Below are positions 16,517-25,291 of a stretch of 31,562 nt of DNA, one piece after another. The position numbers and the translations under genes were made by a program. Location of the stretch: the NCBI GenBank assembly GCA_900547165.1, contig URFZ01000017.1:1-31562 (forward strand), in the 5' to 3' direction. The notes under the pieces are model-generated. The model saw only the letters and a list, made by a program, of their open reading frames with translations. It had not been told where the DNA came from and did no database searches. Every line of letters starts with the position of its first letter. Positions within the stretch are counted from its first letter, which is position 1. This stretch comes from an uncultured Eubacteriales bacterium. GTDB lineage: Bacteria > Bacillota > Clostridia > Oscillospirales > UBA644.

Positions 16517-17245
16517 ATGAAAGAAACAGTCAAGGGCTTGATAATCAAGCGCACGCCGTTCAAAGAAAACGATATGCTGCTGACAGTGCTGACGGCGGAA
16601 AAGGGGAAAATGAACGTCCTTGCCCGTGGGTTAAGAAAAAGCCGCAGAGATTTGAGCGGATACCAGACGCTTGCTTATGCCGAACTTGAAATTTTCGACG
16701 GAAGAGGGCTTGCCGTGGTTGACGATGCGGAAGTCTGCGAAGCGTTCGAGGGGTTGAGAAAAGACATCGAAAGCCTTGCGCTTGCACAGTATTTCGCGGA
16801 CGCGGTCGCATTTGTTACAACGGACAAGGGCGACCCCGAATTGCTGCGTCTGCTGCTCAACTCTTTGGCTCTCCTATCGGAAGCGAAAGCCGAAAAGCTC
16901 GTTGTCAAAACGGTTTTTGAACTGCGTTTTGCGCTTGAAGAGGGCTTTGCGCCGTCGGGAGGCGGTTGTGCCGTATGCGGAAAAACGCCCGCATTCTGGT
17001 CCTTTTCGCAGGGGCTTCTCTGCGAAAAATGCGCGCACGGAGACGGCTTTTCACTCTCGGACGACGAACTCATGACCGTAAACCACATTCTGACGTCTTC
17101 GGGAATGAGAACATACCGTCTGCCTATCGGAACAGAGGAACTCTCACACCTTTCGGGACTGACGGAAAAATATCTGGAATATCATCTCGAACACAGGTTT
17201 GAAAGCCTTGACTATTACAAACAATTTGAGAATTTCGGAAAATAG
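16517..17245 (+). CDS. recO: DNA repair protein RecO
   Basis: The 242-aa product mediates RecA loading in the RecFOR pathway. The N-terminal OB fold (residues about 1-80) begins with the family pattern GLIIKRTPFKENDMLLTVLT. A helical region follows, and a C4 zinc motif lies at CAVCG and CEKCA (about residues 153-174). The start codon lies one base after the era stop. Era-recO adjacency is common in Firmicutes. The gene is complete. Confidence 0.95.
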   Translation: MKETVKGLIIKRTPFKENDMLLTVLTAEKGKMNVLARGLRKSRRDLSGYQTLAYAELEIFDGRGLAVVDDAEVCEAFEGLRKDIESLALAQYFADAVAFVTTDKGDPELLRLLLNSLALLSEAKAEKLVVKTVFELRFALEEGFAPSGGGCAVCGKTPAFWSFSQGLLCEKCAHGDGFSLSDDELMTVNHILTSSGMRTYRLPIGTEELSHLSGLTEKYLEYHLEHRFESLDYYKQFENFGK

Positions 17246-17247
17246 AT

Positions 17248-19605
17248 ATGGAAAAAGAATTTACAACACTTGAATTTGACAAAGTGCTTGCGGCGCTTGC
17301 GGAACACGCAATTTCCCCCGCCGCAAAAGAACTTTGTCTTTCGCTTTCTCCCGCAGAGACGCGGGAAGATGCAGAAAAAGCGCTTGGGCAGACCGCTTCG
17401 GCGGAAAAACTGCTGCTCAATTTCGGCGCGCCGTCGTTCGGCAGTCTCAAAGACGTGACGGGGGCTTGCGCACGAGCGCAAAACGGGGCGCAGCTTGCGC
17501 CGAGCGAACTTCTTGCCGCCGCAAACGTGCTGAAACTGACGGAACGGCTGAAAAAATTCCTTGATGAGCATTTGGATGAAAGCGATGCTCTTTCCGAGGA
17601 CAGGTATTCGCTTGTGCCTAACAATTATCTTGCGGACAAGATACTTTCGTCGTTCGTGGGAGAAGATGAAGTCGCGGACGGAGCGTCGCCCGCACTGAGG
17701 GAAATAAGACGCAAACAGGCGCAGGCAAGGAACAAAATAAAATCATCACTTGATTCGCTTGTGCGGTCACAGCAGACGCAGAAATATTTGCAGGAAAACA
17801 TCGTCACACAGCGCAACGGAAGATATGTTATCCCCGTAAAAGCGGAATACCGTTCCGAGATAGCGGGACTTGTTCACGACACATCTTCGTCGGGTGCGAC
17901 GCTTTTCATAGAACCGATGAGCGTTGTCAACGCAAACAACGAACTTTCCGAACTTGACGCAAAAGAACGCGCGGAGATAGACAGAATTCTTTCGGCGCTT
18001 TCATCGGAAGTCGGAGATTATGCGGAGACGATAAGCGAAGATTTCCGCACTGCAAGATTTTTTGATTTCTGCTTTGCAAAGGCAAGATACGCCGCCGCAT
18101 TGAGAGCGGTCAGACCGGAACTCAACGAAAACGGCGTCATACAAGCAGAAAAAGCGCGTCACCCGCTTATATCAAAGGATAAATGCGTTCCCATAGACAT
18201 TGCTCTTGGCGATAAATACTCCGCGCTGATAGTGACGGGACCCAACACGGGCGGCAAAACCGTTTCGCTGAAAACGACGGGGCTTCTCTGCCTGATGGCA
18301 AAGTCGGGACTTTTTGTGCCGTGCCGCGACGAGGCGAAAATAGGCTTTTTTGACAGAGTTTTTGCGGACATCGGCGACGAACAGTCGATAGAACAGTCGC
18401 TTTCGACGTTCTCGGCGCACATGGCAAACATCTCCTCGATACTGACGCAGATAACGCCGAACTCACTTGTGCTTATGGACGAACTCGGCTCGGGAACAGA
18501 TCCCGTCGAGGGTGCGGCACTTGCCATTGCGATAATCGAGCAAATGCAGGCGACGGGCGCAAGAATAATGTGCACGACCCACTATGCGGAACTGAAACTC
18601 TATGCGCTTCAAACGCCCGACGTCGAAAACGCTTCGTGCGAATTTGACGTTGCAACGTTGAAGCCGACATACAGGCTCATTATCGGCATTCCGGGCAAAT
18701 CGAACGCTTTTGCAATCGCTTCCATGCTCGGAATATCGGAAGATATAATAAACAACGCAAAATTCCACCTCGACAATGAAAGCGTCAAAGTCGAAAGAGT
18801 GCTTGCCGACCTTGAAATCAGCAAAAAAACCGCCCAATTCGACATCGAAAGAGCGGAACATATAAGACAAAAGGCGGCGGACGAACTCAAAAAGGCAAGA
18901 GAAGAGCGGGAAAAAATTCTTGCAGATGCGGAAAAAGACGCGCAGAGATCGAGACAAAAAGCGCTTGACATGATCGAAAGCGCGCGCAGAGAAGCACAGG
19001 TGGTAACGGATGAACTCGACCGTCTGCGCAAAGAAAAAGAGCGCGCAGATTTCAAGAAAAACATTGAAGCGACACGAGCCGCGACGGAAGACAGGCTTGA
19101 CAAACTCGAAGAAAAAATAGAAACAAGACCGAAAGAGAAGAAAAAGCCTCTCGAACGCCCGCTCAAAGTCGGAGACAGTGTCCGCGTTTACTCGATGAAC
19201 AAAGAGGGCGAGGTGCTCGAAGAACCGAAAAACGGAAAAGTCATGCTACAAATCGGAAGCGTGAAAATGCGTTTTCCGCTTGAAGACCTTGAAATAATCA
19301 AGCCGAAGCAACCGAAACAGCAGCAGACAACGCTCGACATAGAAAGCCGTGCAACAAGAAGAGCGGTTTCGGAACTCGACTTACGCGGCGTTACGGTAAT
19401 GGAAGCGGAACGCATGGTTGACGAATACATCGACGAATGCAGTCTCAGCGGGCTGAAAGTCGTCAGCGTTATCCACGGCAAAGGCACAGGCGCGCTCCGT
19501 GCGGCGGTTCAGCAGCGGCTCAAACGCAACAAACTCGTTGAAAGTTACCGTCTCGGAACATTCGGCGAGGGCGAAAGCGGCGTTACGATAGTCACTCTCA
19601 AATAA
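17248..19605 (+). CDS. mutS2: Endonuclease MutS2
   Basis: The 785-aa product is a MutS-family ATPase without the mismatch-recognition domain. It acts in suppression of recombination and, in Bacillus, in rescue of collided ribosomes. Walker A is GPNTGGKT at residues 331-338, and Walker B LVLMDELGSGTDP follows. A long charged coiled coil lies at about 510-640. The C-terminal Smr nuclease domain starts at ELDLRG (about 711) and contains the HGKGTGALR motif. The ATG is three bases after the recO stop, so translation is coupled. The length matches the family. Confidence 0.97.
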   Translation: MEKEFTTLEFDKVLAALAEHAISPAAKELCLSLSPAETREDAEKALGQTASAEKLLLNFGAPSFGSLKDVTGACARAQNGAQLAPSELLAAANVLKLTERLKKFLDEHLDESDALSEDRYSLVPNNYLADKILSSFVGEDEVADGASPALREIRRKQAQARNKIKSSLDSLVRSQQTQKYLQENIVTQRNGRYVIPVKAEYRSEIAGLVHDTSSSGATLFIEPMSVVNANNELSELDAKERAEIDRILSALSSEVGDYAETISEDFRTARFFDFCFAKARYAAALRAVRPELNENGVIQAEKARHPLISKDKCVPIDIALGDKYSALIVTGPNTGGKTVSLKTTGLLCLMAKSGLFVPCRDEAKIGFFDRVFADIGDEQSIEQSLSTFSAHMANISSILTQITPNSLVLMDELGSGTDPVEGAALAIAIIEQMQATGARIMCTTHYAELKLYALQTPDVENASCEFDVATLKPTYRLIIGIPGKSNAFAIASMLGISEDIINNAKFHLDNESVKVERVLADLEISKKTAQFDIERAEHIRQKAADELKKAREEREKILADAEKDAQRSRQKALDMIESARREAQVVTDELDRLRKEKERADFKKNIEATRAATEDRLDKLEEKIETRPKEKKKPLERPLKVGDSVRVYSMNKEGEVLEEPKNGKVMLQIGSVKMRFPLEDLEIIKPKQPKQQQTTLDIESRATRRAVSELDLRGVTVMEAERMVDEYIDECSLSGLKVVSVIHGKGTGALRAAVQQRLKRNKLVESYRLGTFGEGESGVTIVTLK

Positions 19606-19619
19606 AAGGAAGTCTGAAA

Positions 19620-20438
19620 ATGAAAAATCTTCATCAAAAGAAAAAGCGGCTGACCGCACGGCTCTGTTTGGCATTTGTCATCGCGCTTGCGCAGTTGCCC
19701 GTAATCTTCGGCGTTCGGGCGTTGTTTCCCGACTTTTTCAATAAAGAGCCGAAGTTGATAACCGTTTGCATTATCCTTGCGTTCACTCTTGCGGGATTGA
19801 TAGTTCTCGTAAAAACGATGAACCCGTTTGCGATAGTCGAAGCGATGATAAAAAACGAAAAACGACTGAAAACGGACAGAAGATATTGGAAATCGAACAA
19901 CAGAAACATTTCCGTAAGCTCCGTTGCGGCTTCGTTTGAAAACGGCGGTTTTACGGCAACGGAAAACGACGACGGAAGCGTTACGCTGACAAAAGCGGGG
20001 CTTTTCAGACTGTCCGTCACGGTATTTGAAAATGCGGAATCACCCGAAGAAACAATAAAGGCAAAAGTTGCTGCGTCAATGCGGGCATCTTCAAGATACG
20101 ACAAAAGAGCGATCGCACTGATTTTTCTCGTTGACGGGATAACGGACGAAGACAAAAAACTTTCGGCGGACGCTTCCGCAATAGAAAACGGCTGCGTTCT
20201 CCCGGTTTTTTACGACAAAACGACCGATCTTGCCTACTATATGGGCGGCGACACGGGAGCAAACTCCCCCGAAAGGCCGTTGCAGGAGAGTCTGAAAAAA
20301 TACCTGCTCGGGGTTAACGGCGATTTTGAGCCGAAAACAGAAGCGGACAAGACCGACGAAGAACTTGAATTTGAAAAACTTGACGTCGATGAAATATTCG
20401 CGTCGCTGAAAGCGAATAAAAAGGGTGCAAAGCAATGA
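19620..20438 (+). CDS. Unknown two-helix membrane protein
   Basis: I do not recognise this 272-aa protein. A basic N-terminus (KKKRLTAR) is followed by two membrane helices at about residues 15-36 and 47-68, then a soluble domain of about 200 residues that topology places in the cytoplasm. The C-terminal 45 residues are strongly acidic and then basic. The arrangement resembles small bacterial integral proteins with a YcxB-like or PH-like cytoplasmic domain, but I cannot assign one. An AGGAAG SD lies before the ATG, and the last bases overlap the next gene (ATGA), so it is coupled to the DUF6873 gene and lies inside the mutS2-ligA run. Confidence 0.78.
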   Translation: MKNLHQKKKRLTARLCLAFVIALAQLPVIFGVRALFPDFFNKEPKLITVCIILAFTLAGLIVLVKTMNPFAIVEAMIKNEKRLKTDRRYWKSNNRNISVSSVAASFENGGFTATENDDGSVTLTKAGLFRLSVTVFENAESPEETIKAKVAASMRASSRYDKRAIALIFLVDGITDEDKKLSADASAIENGCVLPVFYDKTTDLAYYMGGDTGANSPERPLQESLKKYLLGVNGDFEPKTEADKTDEELEFEKLDVDEIFASLKANKKGAKQ

Positions 20439-21103
20439 AACTCCTTATAGGCGAGATAAAAGACGAAAAGGCACGGGCTTTTCTTATCGAAAGATTCGAC
20501 ATAGTGACCGTTCCGTCTTTGCCCGTCGCCGAACCGATAAAACGGCACGTCGATATCGGGCTGTTCGCGTCATGTGGAATATATGTCTGTGAACCGAGCG
20601 TTTATGAGTTTTACAAAGAAATTTTCCCCTCGGTAATCAGCGGAGAAACCTTTGTTTCCGAAAAATATCCGCACGACGTGGCATACAACGCATTTGCGGT
20701 ATGCGGAACGCTCGTCTGCAAAGAAGACGCGACCGATAAGATTTTGCTTTCGCAATTCTCAAAAGTTGTTTCCGTCAGACAGGGCTATGCAAGGTGCAGT
20801 TCCGTTACTGTTTCGGAAAATGCCGTTATAACCTCCGACCGATCCGTTTATGCGGCGTGCGAAAGACTCGGCGCGGACGTGTTTTTTGCCGACAATGACG
20901 GAGTTTTGCTGAACGGTTACGACACGGGATTTCTCGGCGGAGCGACGGCGGTTACCGAAAACGAAGTTCTCTTTTTCGGGGATATACGAAGAAGAAAAGA
21001 CTGCAAAGACATTTGCGATTTTATATCAAAGCACGGCAAAAAAGCCGTATATATTCCCGACATTCCGCTTTACGACTACGGTTCGCCCGTGATAGCGGAC
21101 TGA
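20435..21103 (+). CDS. DUF6873-type (GME-fold) protein
   Basis: The 222-aa product resembles the DUF6873 family of Clostridia, predicted to have an amidinotransferase-like GME fold. The recognisable core is VRQGYARCSSVTVSENAVIT followed by SDRSVYAAC. HVDIG occurs near residue 38, and GFLGGATAV lies near 168. The conserved Cys, Asp and His residues could in principle form a catalytic site as in GME-fold enzymes, but no reaction is known. It overlaps the upstream membrane-protein gene by four bases. After it come 79 bp without a gene before yunB. Confidence 0.72.
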   Translation: MKLLIGEIKDEKARAFLIERFDIVTVPSLPVAEPIKRHVDIGLFASCGIYVCEPSVYEFYKEIFPSVISGETFVSEKYPHDVAYNAFAVCGTLVCKEDATDKILLSQFSKVVSVRQGYARCSSVTVSENAVITSDRSVYAACERLGADVFFADNDGVLLNGYDTGFLGGATAVTENEVLFFGDIRRRKDCKDICDFISKHGKKAVYIPDIPLYDYGSPVIAD

Positions 21104-21182
21104 CGGAAAGCGATTGAAGTCAGATTGAGTTTACCCACGCATTATAAACACCTTTCCCGAATATACTGTTCAGGGTGATATT

Positions 21183-21836
21183 TTGCGCAGAAGAGCACGG
21201 AGAACGACACGAAAGAAAAAGGTCGTGACGCTTCTTGTGCTGATGCTTGTCCTTGCCGTTGTTTTTTTGATTTATTACAACGCACGGCTTGCCCCGCTGA
21301 TCGAAGCGATAGGTATGTCGGAAGCGCAGGACATCGCCACGGCGGCGATAAACAAGGCGATAAAAGAAACGCTGAAAAATCCGGAGATAGATTATTCACG
21401 CCTGACCGTTGTCGAAAAGACCTCCGACGGGCATATATCCTCGATACGCACAAACCCCGAACAAATAAACAAACTCACCACGCAGATAACACTCGAACTC
21501 ATCGACGGGTTGAACGAACTGAACGAAACATATATAAAAATCCCGTTGGGAACGCTTTTCGACAGCGAATATTTTGCAGGCAGAGGACCGGCGATATCAA
21601 TAGAACTTTGCCCCACGCAAAGCGTTTATACGGATATTTCGACCCGCTTTGAATCGGTCGGAATAAATCAGACGATACATTCCGTGCTTTTGACCGTAAC
21701 CGTAGGAATAGACCTTGTTTTTCCGACGCGGATAGTTTCCGCCGAATGCTCGGAAACGGTCGTTGTTGCGGAAACGATAATCGTCGGTCCCATACCCGAT
21801 TTTTACGCGGCGACGGGCGCGATGAGACAAAAATAG
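21183..21836 (+). CDS. yunB: Sporulation protein YunB
   Basis: The 217-aa product matches YunB, a SigmaE-controlled sporulation protein. A very basic N-terminus (residues 1-13) leads into one membrane helix at about 14-33. The extracytoplasmic domain has the family segments AQDIATAAINKAI, IKIPLGTLF and GIDLVFPTRIV. The start is a TTG with an AGGGTGAT SD directly upstream; no ATG is available in frame before the helix. A weak SigmaE-like pair (ATA at 21144, ATAC at 21163, 16 bp apart) is present in the preceding gap, consistent with separate mother-cell expression, but it is only a partial match. LigA starts 14 bases after the stop. Confidence 0.87.
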   Translation: MRRRARRTTRKKKVVTLLVLMLVLAVVFLIYYNARLAPLIEAIGMSEAQDIATAAINKAIKETLKNPEIDYSRLTVVEKTSDGHISSIRTNPEQINKLTTQITLELIDGLNELNETYIKIPLGTLFDSEYFAGRGPAISIELCPTQSVYTDISTRFESVGINQTIHSVLLTVTVGIDLVFPTRIVSAECSETVVVAETIIVGPIPDFYAATGAMRQK

Positions 21837-21850
21837 ACAGAGGTAAAAAA

Positions 21851-23827
21851 ATGAATCCGAAAAAAAGGCTCGACGAACTTACCGACATGCTGAACCGATA
21901 TGCAAAAAAATATTATACCGAAGACATTTCGGAAGTATCGGACTATGAATATGATATGCTCTCGCGCGAATTGCAGGCGCTTGAAGCCGAATATCCCGAC
22001 CTGCGCAGAGCGGACTCCCCGTCCCTGCGCGTGGGAGGAAGCATTGCGGAGGGCTTTGAACCCGTTGTGCATGAAGTTCCGATGGAAAGTTTGCAGGACG
22101 CCTTTTCAAAAGAAGAACTCCTCGATTTTGACCGCAGAGTCAAAGAAAAATTTCCGAATGCCCGTTATGACGTCGAATTGAAGATAGACGGGCTTTCGGT
22201 CAGTCTGACATATATCAACGGCGTTTTTGAACTCGGCGCTACACGAGGGGACGGAACAACGGGCGAAGACGTGACGGCGAATCTGAGAACCGTGCGCTCC
22301 ATTCCCCTTTCGCTCGACGAAAAACTGCCGAAACTCATCGTTCGCGGCGAAGTTTATATGCCGAAAAAAACTTTTGAACGTCTGAACGCCGAACGCGAAG
22401 AAAACGGAGAACAACTTTTTGCAAATCCGCGAAATGCGGCGGCGGGTTCGCTCCGACAACTCGATTCCTCGATTGCTGCGGCACGCGGACTTGACATAAT
22501 CGTTTTCAATTTGCAGGCGGCAGAGGGCAAAACGTTTGCGTCGCACTCCGAAACGCTCGATTTTCTGAAAGCGCAAGGGTTTCCCGTCAGCCCGTATTAT
22601 TCGGTCTTTGACAATATGGAAGACGTGTGGAGCGAAATTCAACGTCTCGGAAATATGCGTGACGAATTGCCTTTCGGCATCGACGGCGCGGTCGTAAAAG
22701 TAAATGACCTCAAAATGCGCGAAGCGCTCGGCAGAACCGTCAAAGTTCCCCGTTGGGCAATCGCTTTCAAATACCCGCCCGAACAAAAGAAAACAAAAGT
22801 TATCGACATTCGCATAAACGTGGGCAGAACAGGCGTTCTGACACCCCTTGCGGTGCTTGAACCCGTCTTTTGCGCGGGAAGCACAATATCAAAGGCGACG
22901 CTGCACAACAAGGATTTTATTGCGGAAAAAGATGTCCGCATAGGCGACAGCGTTATAATTCAAAAAGCGGGAGATATAATACCCGAAGTTGTCGAAGTCG
23001 TAAAAGAAGACCGTGCCCCCGACAGCGTTCCTTTTGAAATGCCGAAAGTCTGTCCCGTCTGCGGCAGCGAAGTCTTTTCCGACGAAGAGGACGCTTTTGT
23101 GCGTTGTCTGAACTCCGACTGTCCCGCGCAGATAGTGCGCAACATCATTCATTTTGCATCGCGTGATGCCATGGATATAGACGGGCTCGGCAAAGGCATT
23201 GTCGAACGTTTTGTCGAAGAGGGACTTATACATTCCTCAGCAGACCTGTATACTCTCAAACGCGAAACTCTTGCCGAACTCGACCGTTTCGGAGAAAAAT
23301 CCGCGGACAACCTGCTTGCGGCGCTCGAACGTTCAAAAGAAAACAATCTCGACCGTTTGGTTTACGCGCTCGGCATACGTCAGGTGGGCAGCAAAGCCGC
23401 AAAAATCCTCTGCGAAAAGTTCTCTACCATGGACGCGCTTATCTCTGCCACCCGAGACGAACTGACCGTCATCAACGATGTCGGACCGATAACGGCGACG
23501 TATATAACAGAGTATTTCCAAACAGAGAAAAATATTGAACTTATCAACCGTTTCAAGGCGCTCGGTCTGAATATGACCTACACGGGCAACATCAAAGACA
23601 CGCGCTTCGAGGGAATGACCTTCGTTCTCACCGGAACTCTCCCGACCTTTTCTCGCTCCGACGCCTCCGCACTGATAGAGAGTTACGGCGGCAAGGTCTC
23701 AGGCTCCGTCTCAAAGAAAACGACCTACGTCCTCGCAGGCGAAGACGCCGGCTCAAAACTCACAAAAGCCCAATCGCTCGGCGTGCCGATAATCGACGAA
23801 GCCGAATTTCTGAAAATGACGGAATAA
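21851..23827 (+). CDS. ligA: NAD-dependent DNA ligase LigA
   Basis: The 658-aa product seals nicks in DNA with NAD+ as cofactor. The Ia domain (1-65) is followed by the adenylation domain with catalytic K111 in the motif LKIDGLS. Next come the OB fold, a C4 zinc finger (CPVCG and CLNSDCP), helix-hairpin-helix repeats and a C-terminal BRCT domain beginning FEGMTFVLTGTL. I chose the ATG at 21851, which has an AGAGGT SD and gives the canonical N-terminus; the open frame upstream overlaps yunB. This is the last gene of the long plus-strand run, followed by a terminator. Confidence 0.97.
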   Translation: MNPKKRLDELTDMLNRYAKKYYTEDISEVSDYEYDMLSRELQALEAEYPDLRRADSPSLRVGGSIAEGFEPVVHEVPMESLQDAFSKEELLDFDRRVKEKFPNARYDVELKIDGLSVSLTYINGVFELGATRGDGTTGEDVTANLRTVRSIPLSLDEKLPKLIVRGEVYMPKKTFERLNAEREENGEQLFANPRNAAAGSLRQLDSSIAAARGLDIIVFNLQAAEGKTFASHSETLDFLKAQGFPVSPYYSVFDNMEDVWSEIQRLGNMRDELPFGIDGAVVKVNDLKMREALGRTVKVPRWAIAFKYPPEQKKTKVIDIRINVGRTGVLTPLAVLEPVFCAGSTISKATLHNKDFIAEKDVRIGDSVIIQKAGDIIPEVVEVVKEDRAPDSVPFEMPKVCPVCGSEVFSDEEDAFVRCLNSDCPAQIVRNIIHFASRDAMDIDGLGKGIVERFVEEGLIHSSADLYTLKRETLAELDRFGEKSADNLLAALERSKENNLDRLVYALGIRQVGSKAAKILCEKFSTMDALISATRDELTVINDVGPITATYITEYFQTEKNIELINRFKALGLNMTYTGNIKDTRFEGMTFVLTGTLPTFSRSDASALIESYGGKVSGSVSKKTTYVLAGEDAGSKLTKAQSLGVPIIDEAEFLKMTE

Positions 23828-23866
23828 CCGTTGTTTCAGGCAAAATCCAACCTATTCAGCCTAACC

Positions 23867-23906
23867 AAAGAAGCAAGCAACATTTCTACCGTCGCTTGCT
23901 TCTTTT
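23867..23906 (+). terminator. Terminator of the yqfC-ligA run
   Basis: A 12-bp perfect stem (AAAGAAGCAAGC at 23867-23878, partner at 23894-23905) is followed by a T on the plus strand, with the T-run partly inside the stem. It lies 39 bp after the ligA stop and could also work on the minus strand. Confidence 0.75.
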
Positions 23907-23966
23907 AATGTTTATATATATTTATTCATTTAAAAATGCTGAAAATCAAAACTTTCCCGTCGAAAG

Positions 23967-24152
23967 GACAGTTGACTGTCGTTATTGAAATGGGATTCAC
24001 AAAAATTGTGAGCCGTTCCGTGCTCGGAACGAGGGAAGAACCGAGCAATGCGGAACGGCAGCAAAAAGAGAAGAGAAAAGAAAAGAGGGTATAACATTTT
24101 GAAAATTCTTATTGCATGGGGCTGTAAAAAAACGCAAGTTATTTACAGCCCC
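23967..24152. other. Gene-free stretch with four consecutive hairpins
   Basis: Between the ligA terminator and the end of spo0A there is no supported gene. The hairpins are GACAGT/ACTGTC (23967-23980), TCACAA/TTGTGA (23997-24011) and a long one at 24012-24059. In the long one GCCGTTCCG and TGCTCGG pair with CCGAGCA and CGGAACGGC, apart from a 3-nt bulge. An 11-bp perfect stem lies at 24118-24128 with 24142-24152. None has a clear U-tract. A noncoding RNA, spo0A 3' structures or intergenic repeats are all possible. Confidence 0.55.
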
Positions 24153-24243
24153 TTACGCAAAGAAGAAGAGAGAGAGGGTAACAGTCGCTGTCTGTAATGA
24201 ATTGATAGGAAAAGAATACTAAACCTATGTGTTTATGTAAAAA

Positions 24244-25080
24244 TCAGACTGTCATTCTTCTGATATCGCGTTTTTTGTTCCGCAAACGGAGCCTGTCCGC
24301 AATCATTGCTATAAATTCCGAATTTGTCGGTTTTCCTCGGGAGGAACTTATGGAATATCCGAAAATCGAGTTCAAAACATCGACGTCGCCTCTGTCCCAC
24401 GCAACCTCTATTGCGTGACGTATAGCCCGTTCGACACGGGAGGGCGAAGTTTTATATTGTTTTGCAACGGTCGGATAAATGATTTTTGTAACGGCATTTA
24501 TTGCCTCGGGATCGGTCACTGCGAGCATGATTGCGCTTCTTACATAATGATAGCCTTTGACGTGCGCGGGAATACCTATTTCAAGAATGGATTCCGTCAC
24601 TTGTTTTTCAAGGTCATCCTCAATATATACCTGACGCGGTTCAGGCGTAGGCTCGGGTTGGGACACGGAAAAGATCTCCTTTCGTTCCGGTACAGAACAG
24701 ATTTGATGTATACGCTCGGTCAGAATGGAATAGTTTATCGGTTTAACCAAGAAATATGATGCCCCGAGTCGCATAACTTCTTTTATCATCATTTCGTTGA
24801 CGGCTGTTGATGTTGCGATAAACCGCGGACGGTGCGCAAAAGGCATTTTGCCTGCCTGTTCAAGAAACGCTATTCCGTCAAGCCCGACCATTATCAAGTC
24901 AAAAAGAACGACATCGGGAGATGTTGCTTCGATTGCATCAAGTGCATTCTTTGGGTCGGATGTCGTCAAAACAACATCAAAACCCTCTTCCCGAAGTTTA
25001 TTCGCCGTATATGAACGAAATTCTGCGTTCTCATCAACGATCATAATTCGGATCTTCTTTTCATAACCGAATCCTTCCAT
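24244..25080 (-). CDS. spo0A: Sporulation master regulator Spo0A
   Basis: The 278-aa response regulator starts sporulation when phosphorylated. In the receiver domain (residues 9-125) the acidic pair is D16/E17, the phosphoacceptor is D61, the switch Thr is T92 (or T90) and the Lys is K113. The usual Pro after the phosphorylated loop is Val (LIMVGLDG). The linker (about 135-155) is Pro/Glu-rich. The C-terminal DNA-binding domain ends with the family hallmark GKPTNSEFIAMIADRLRL. An AGGAGG SD precedes the ATG. The upstream region has a SigmaA-type promoter and two TGTCGAA boxes, which point to autoregulation. It is convergent with the ligA run; spoIVB, often just upstream of spo0A, is not adjacent. 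Confidence 0.97.
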   Translation of the reverse strand: MEGFGYEKKIRIMIVDENAEFRSYTANKLREEGFDVVLTTSDPKNALDAIEATSPDVVLFDLIMVGLDGIAFLEQAGKMPFAHRPRFIATSTAVNEMMIKEVMRLGASYFLVKPINYSILTERIHQICSVPERKEIFSVSQPEPTPEPRQVYIEDDLEKQVTESILEIGIPAHVKGYHYVRSAIMLAVTDPEAINAVTKIIYPTVAKQYKTSPSRVERAIRHAIEVAWDRGDVDVLNSIFGYSISSSRGKPTNSEFIAMIADRLRLRNKKRDIRRMTV

Positions 25081-25101
25081 AAAAATCCTCCTATGCCGTC
25101 A

Positions 25102-25145
25102 TTCGAAAACAATGGGAGCATGTCCCGGAGAGAGATGTTTTCGAA
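25102..25145 (-). promoter_or_regulatory. Hairpin in the spo0A leader
   Basis: TTCGAAAACA (25102-25111) and TGTTTTCGAA (25136-25145) are perfect reverse complements with a 24-nt loop, in which GGGA/TCCC can also pair. The structure ends 22 nt before the start codon and close to the SD, so it could influence translation or message stability. Confidence 0.55.
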
Positions 25146-25201
25146 AAACGGTTTCATCTTATATAAATTTAATTTTTGCCTGTTTTTTTCTTCGCAAAAA
25201 A

Positions 25202-25230
25202 ATTCTATCACAAAACATTATAGATTTCAA
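25202..25230 (-). promoter_or_regulatory. Promoter of spo0A
   Basis: On the minus strand TTGAAA (25230-25225), 17 bp, TAGAAT (25207-25202). The -10 region also fits the SigmaH -10 pattern (GAAT), but no SigmaH -35 (AGGA) is present, so SigmaA is favoured. A further -10-like TACAAT is at 25263-25258. Confidence 0.7.
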
Positions 25231-25238
25231 GCGAATTT

Positions 25239-25245
25239 TGTCGAA
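25239..25245 (+). promoter_or_regulatory. 0A box 1 (Spo0A-binding site)
   Basis: TGTCGAA, an exact match to the Spo0A consensus core, flanked by TTT and AAA as in strong boxes. It lies just upstream of the -35 box of the spo0A promoter. Confidence 0.75.
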
Positions 25246-25291
25246 AATAATTTAGGAATTGTATCACAAATATGCGTTTTCGAAGACAAAA

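Noticed and set aside
24099..24197. Possible 32-codon ORF starting with TTG after AGAGGG
   Set aside because: An SD-like sequence is present, but the frame covers a perfect hairpin, uses TTG, and has no recognisable features; kept only as part of the structured region.
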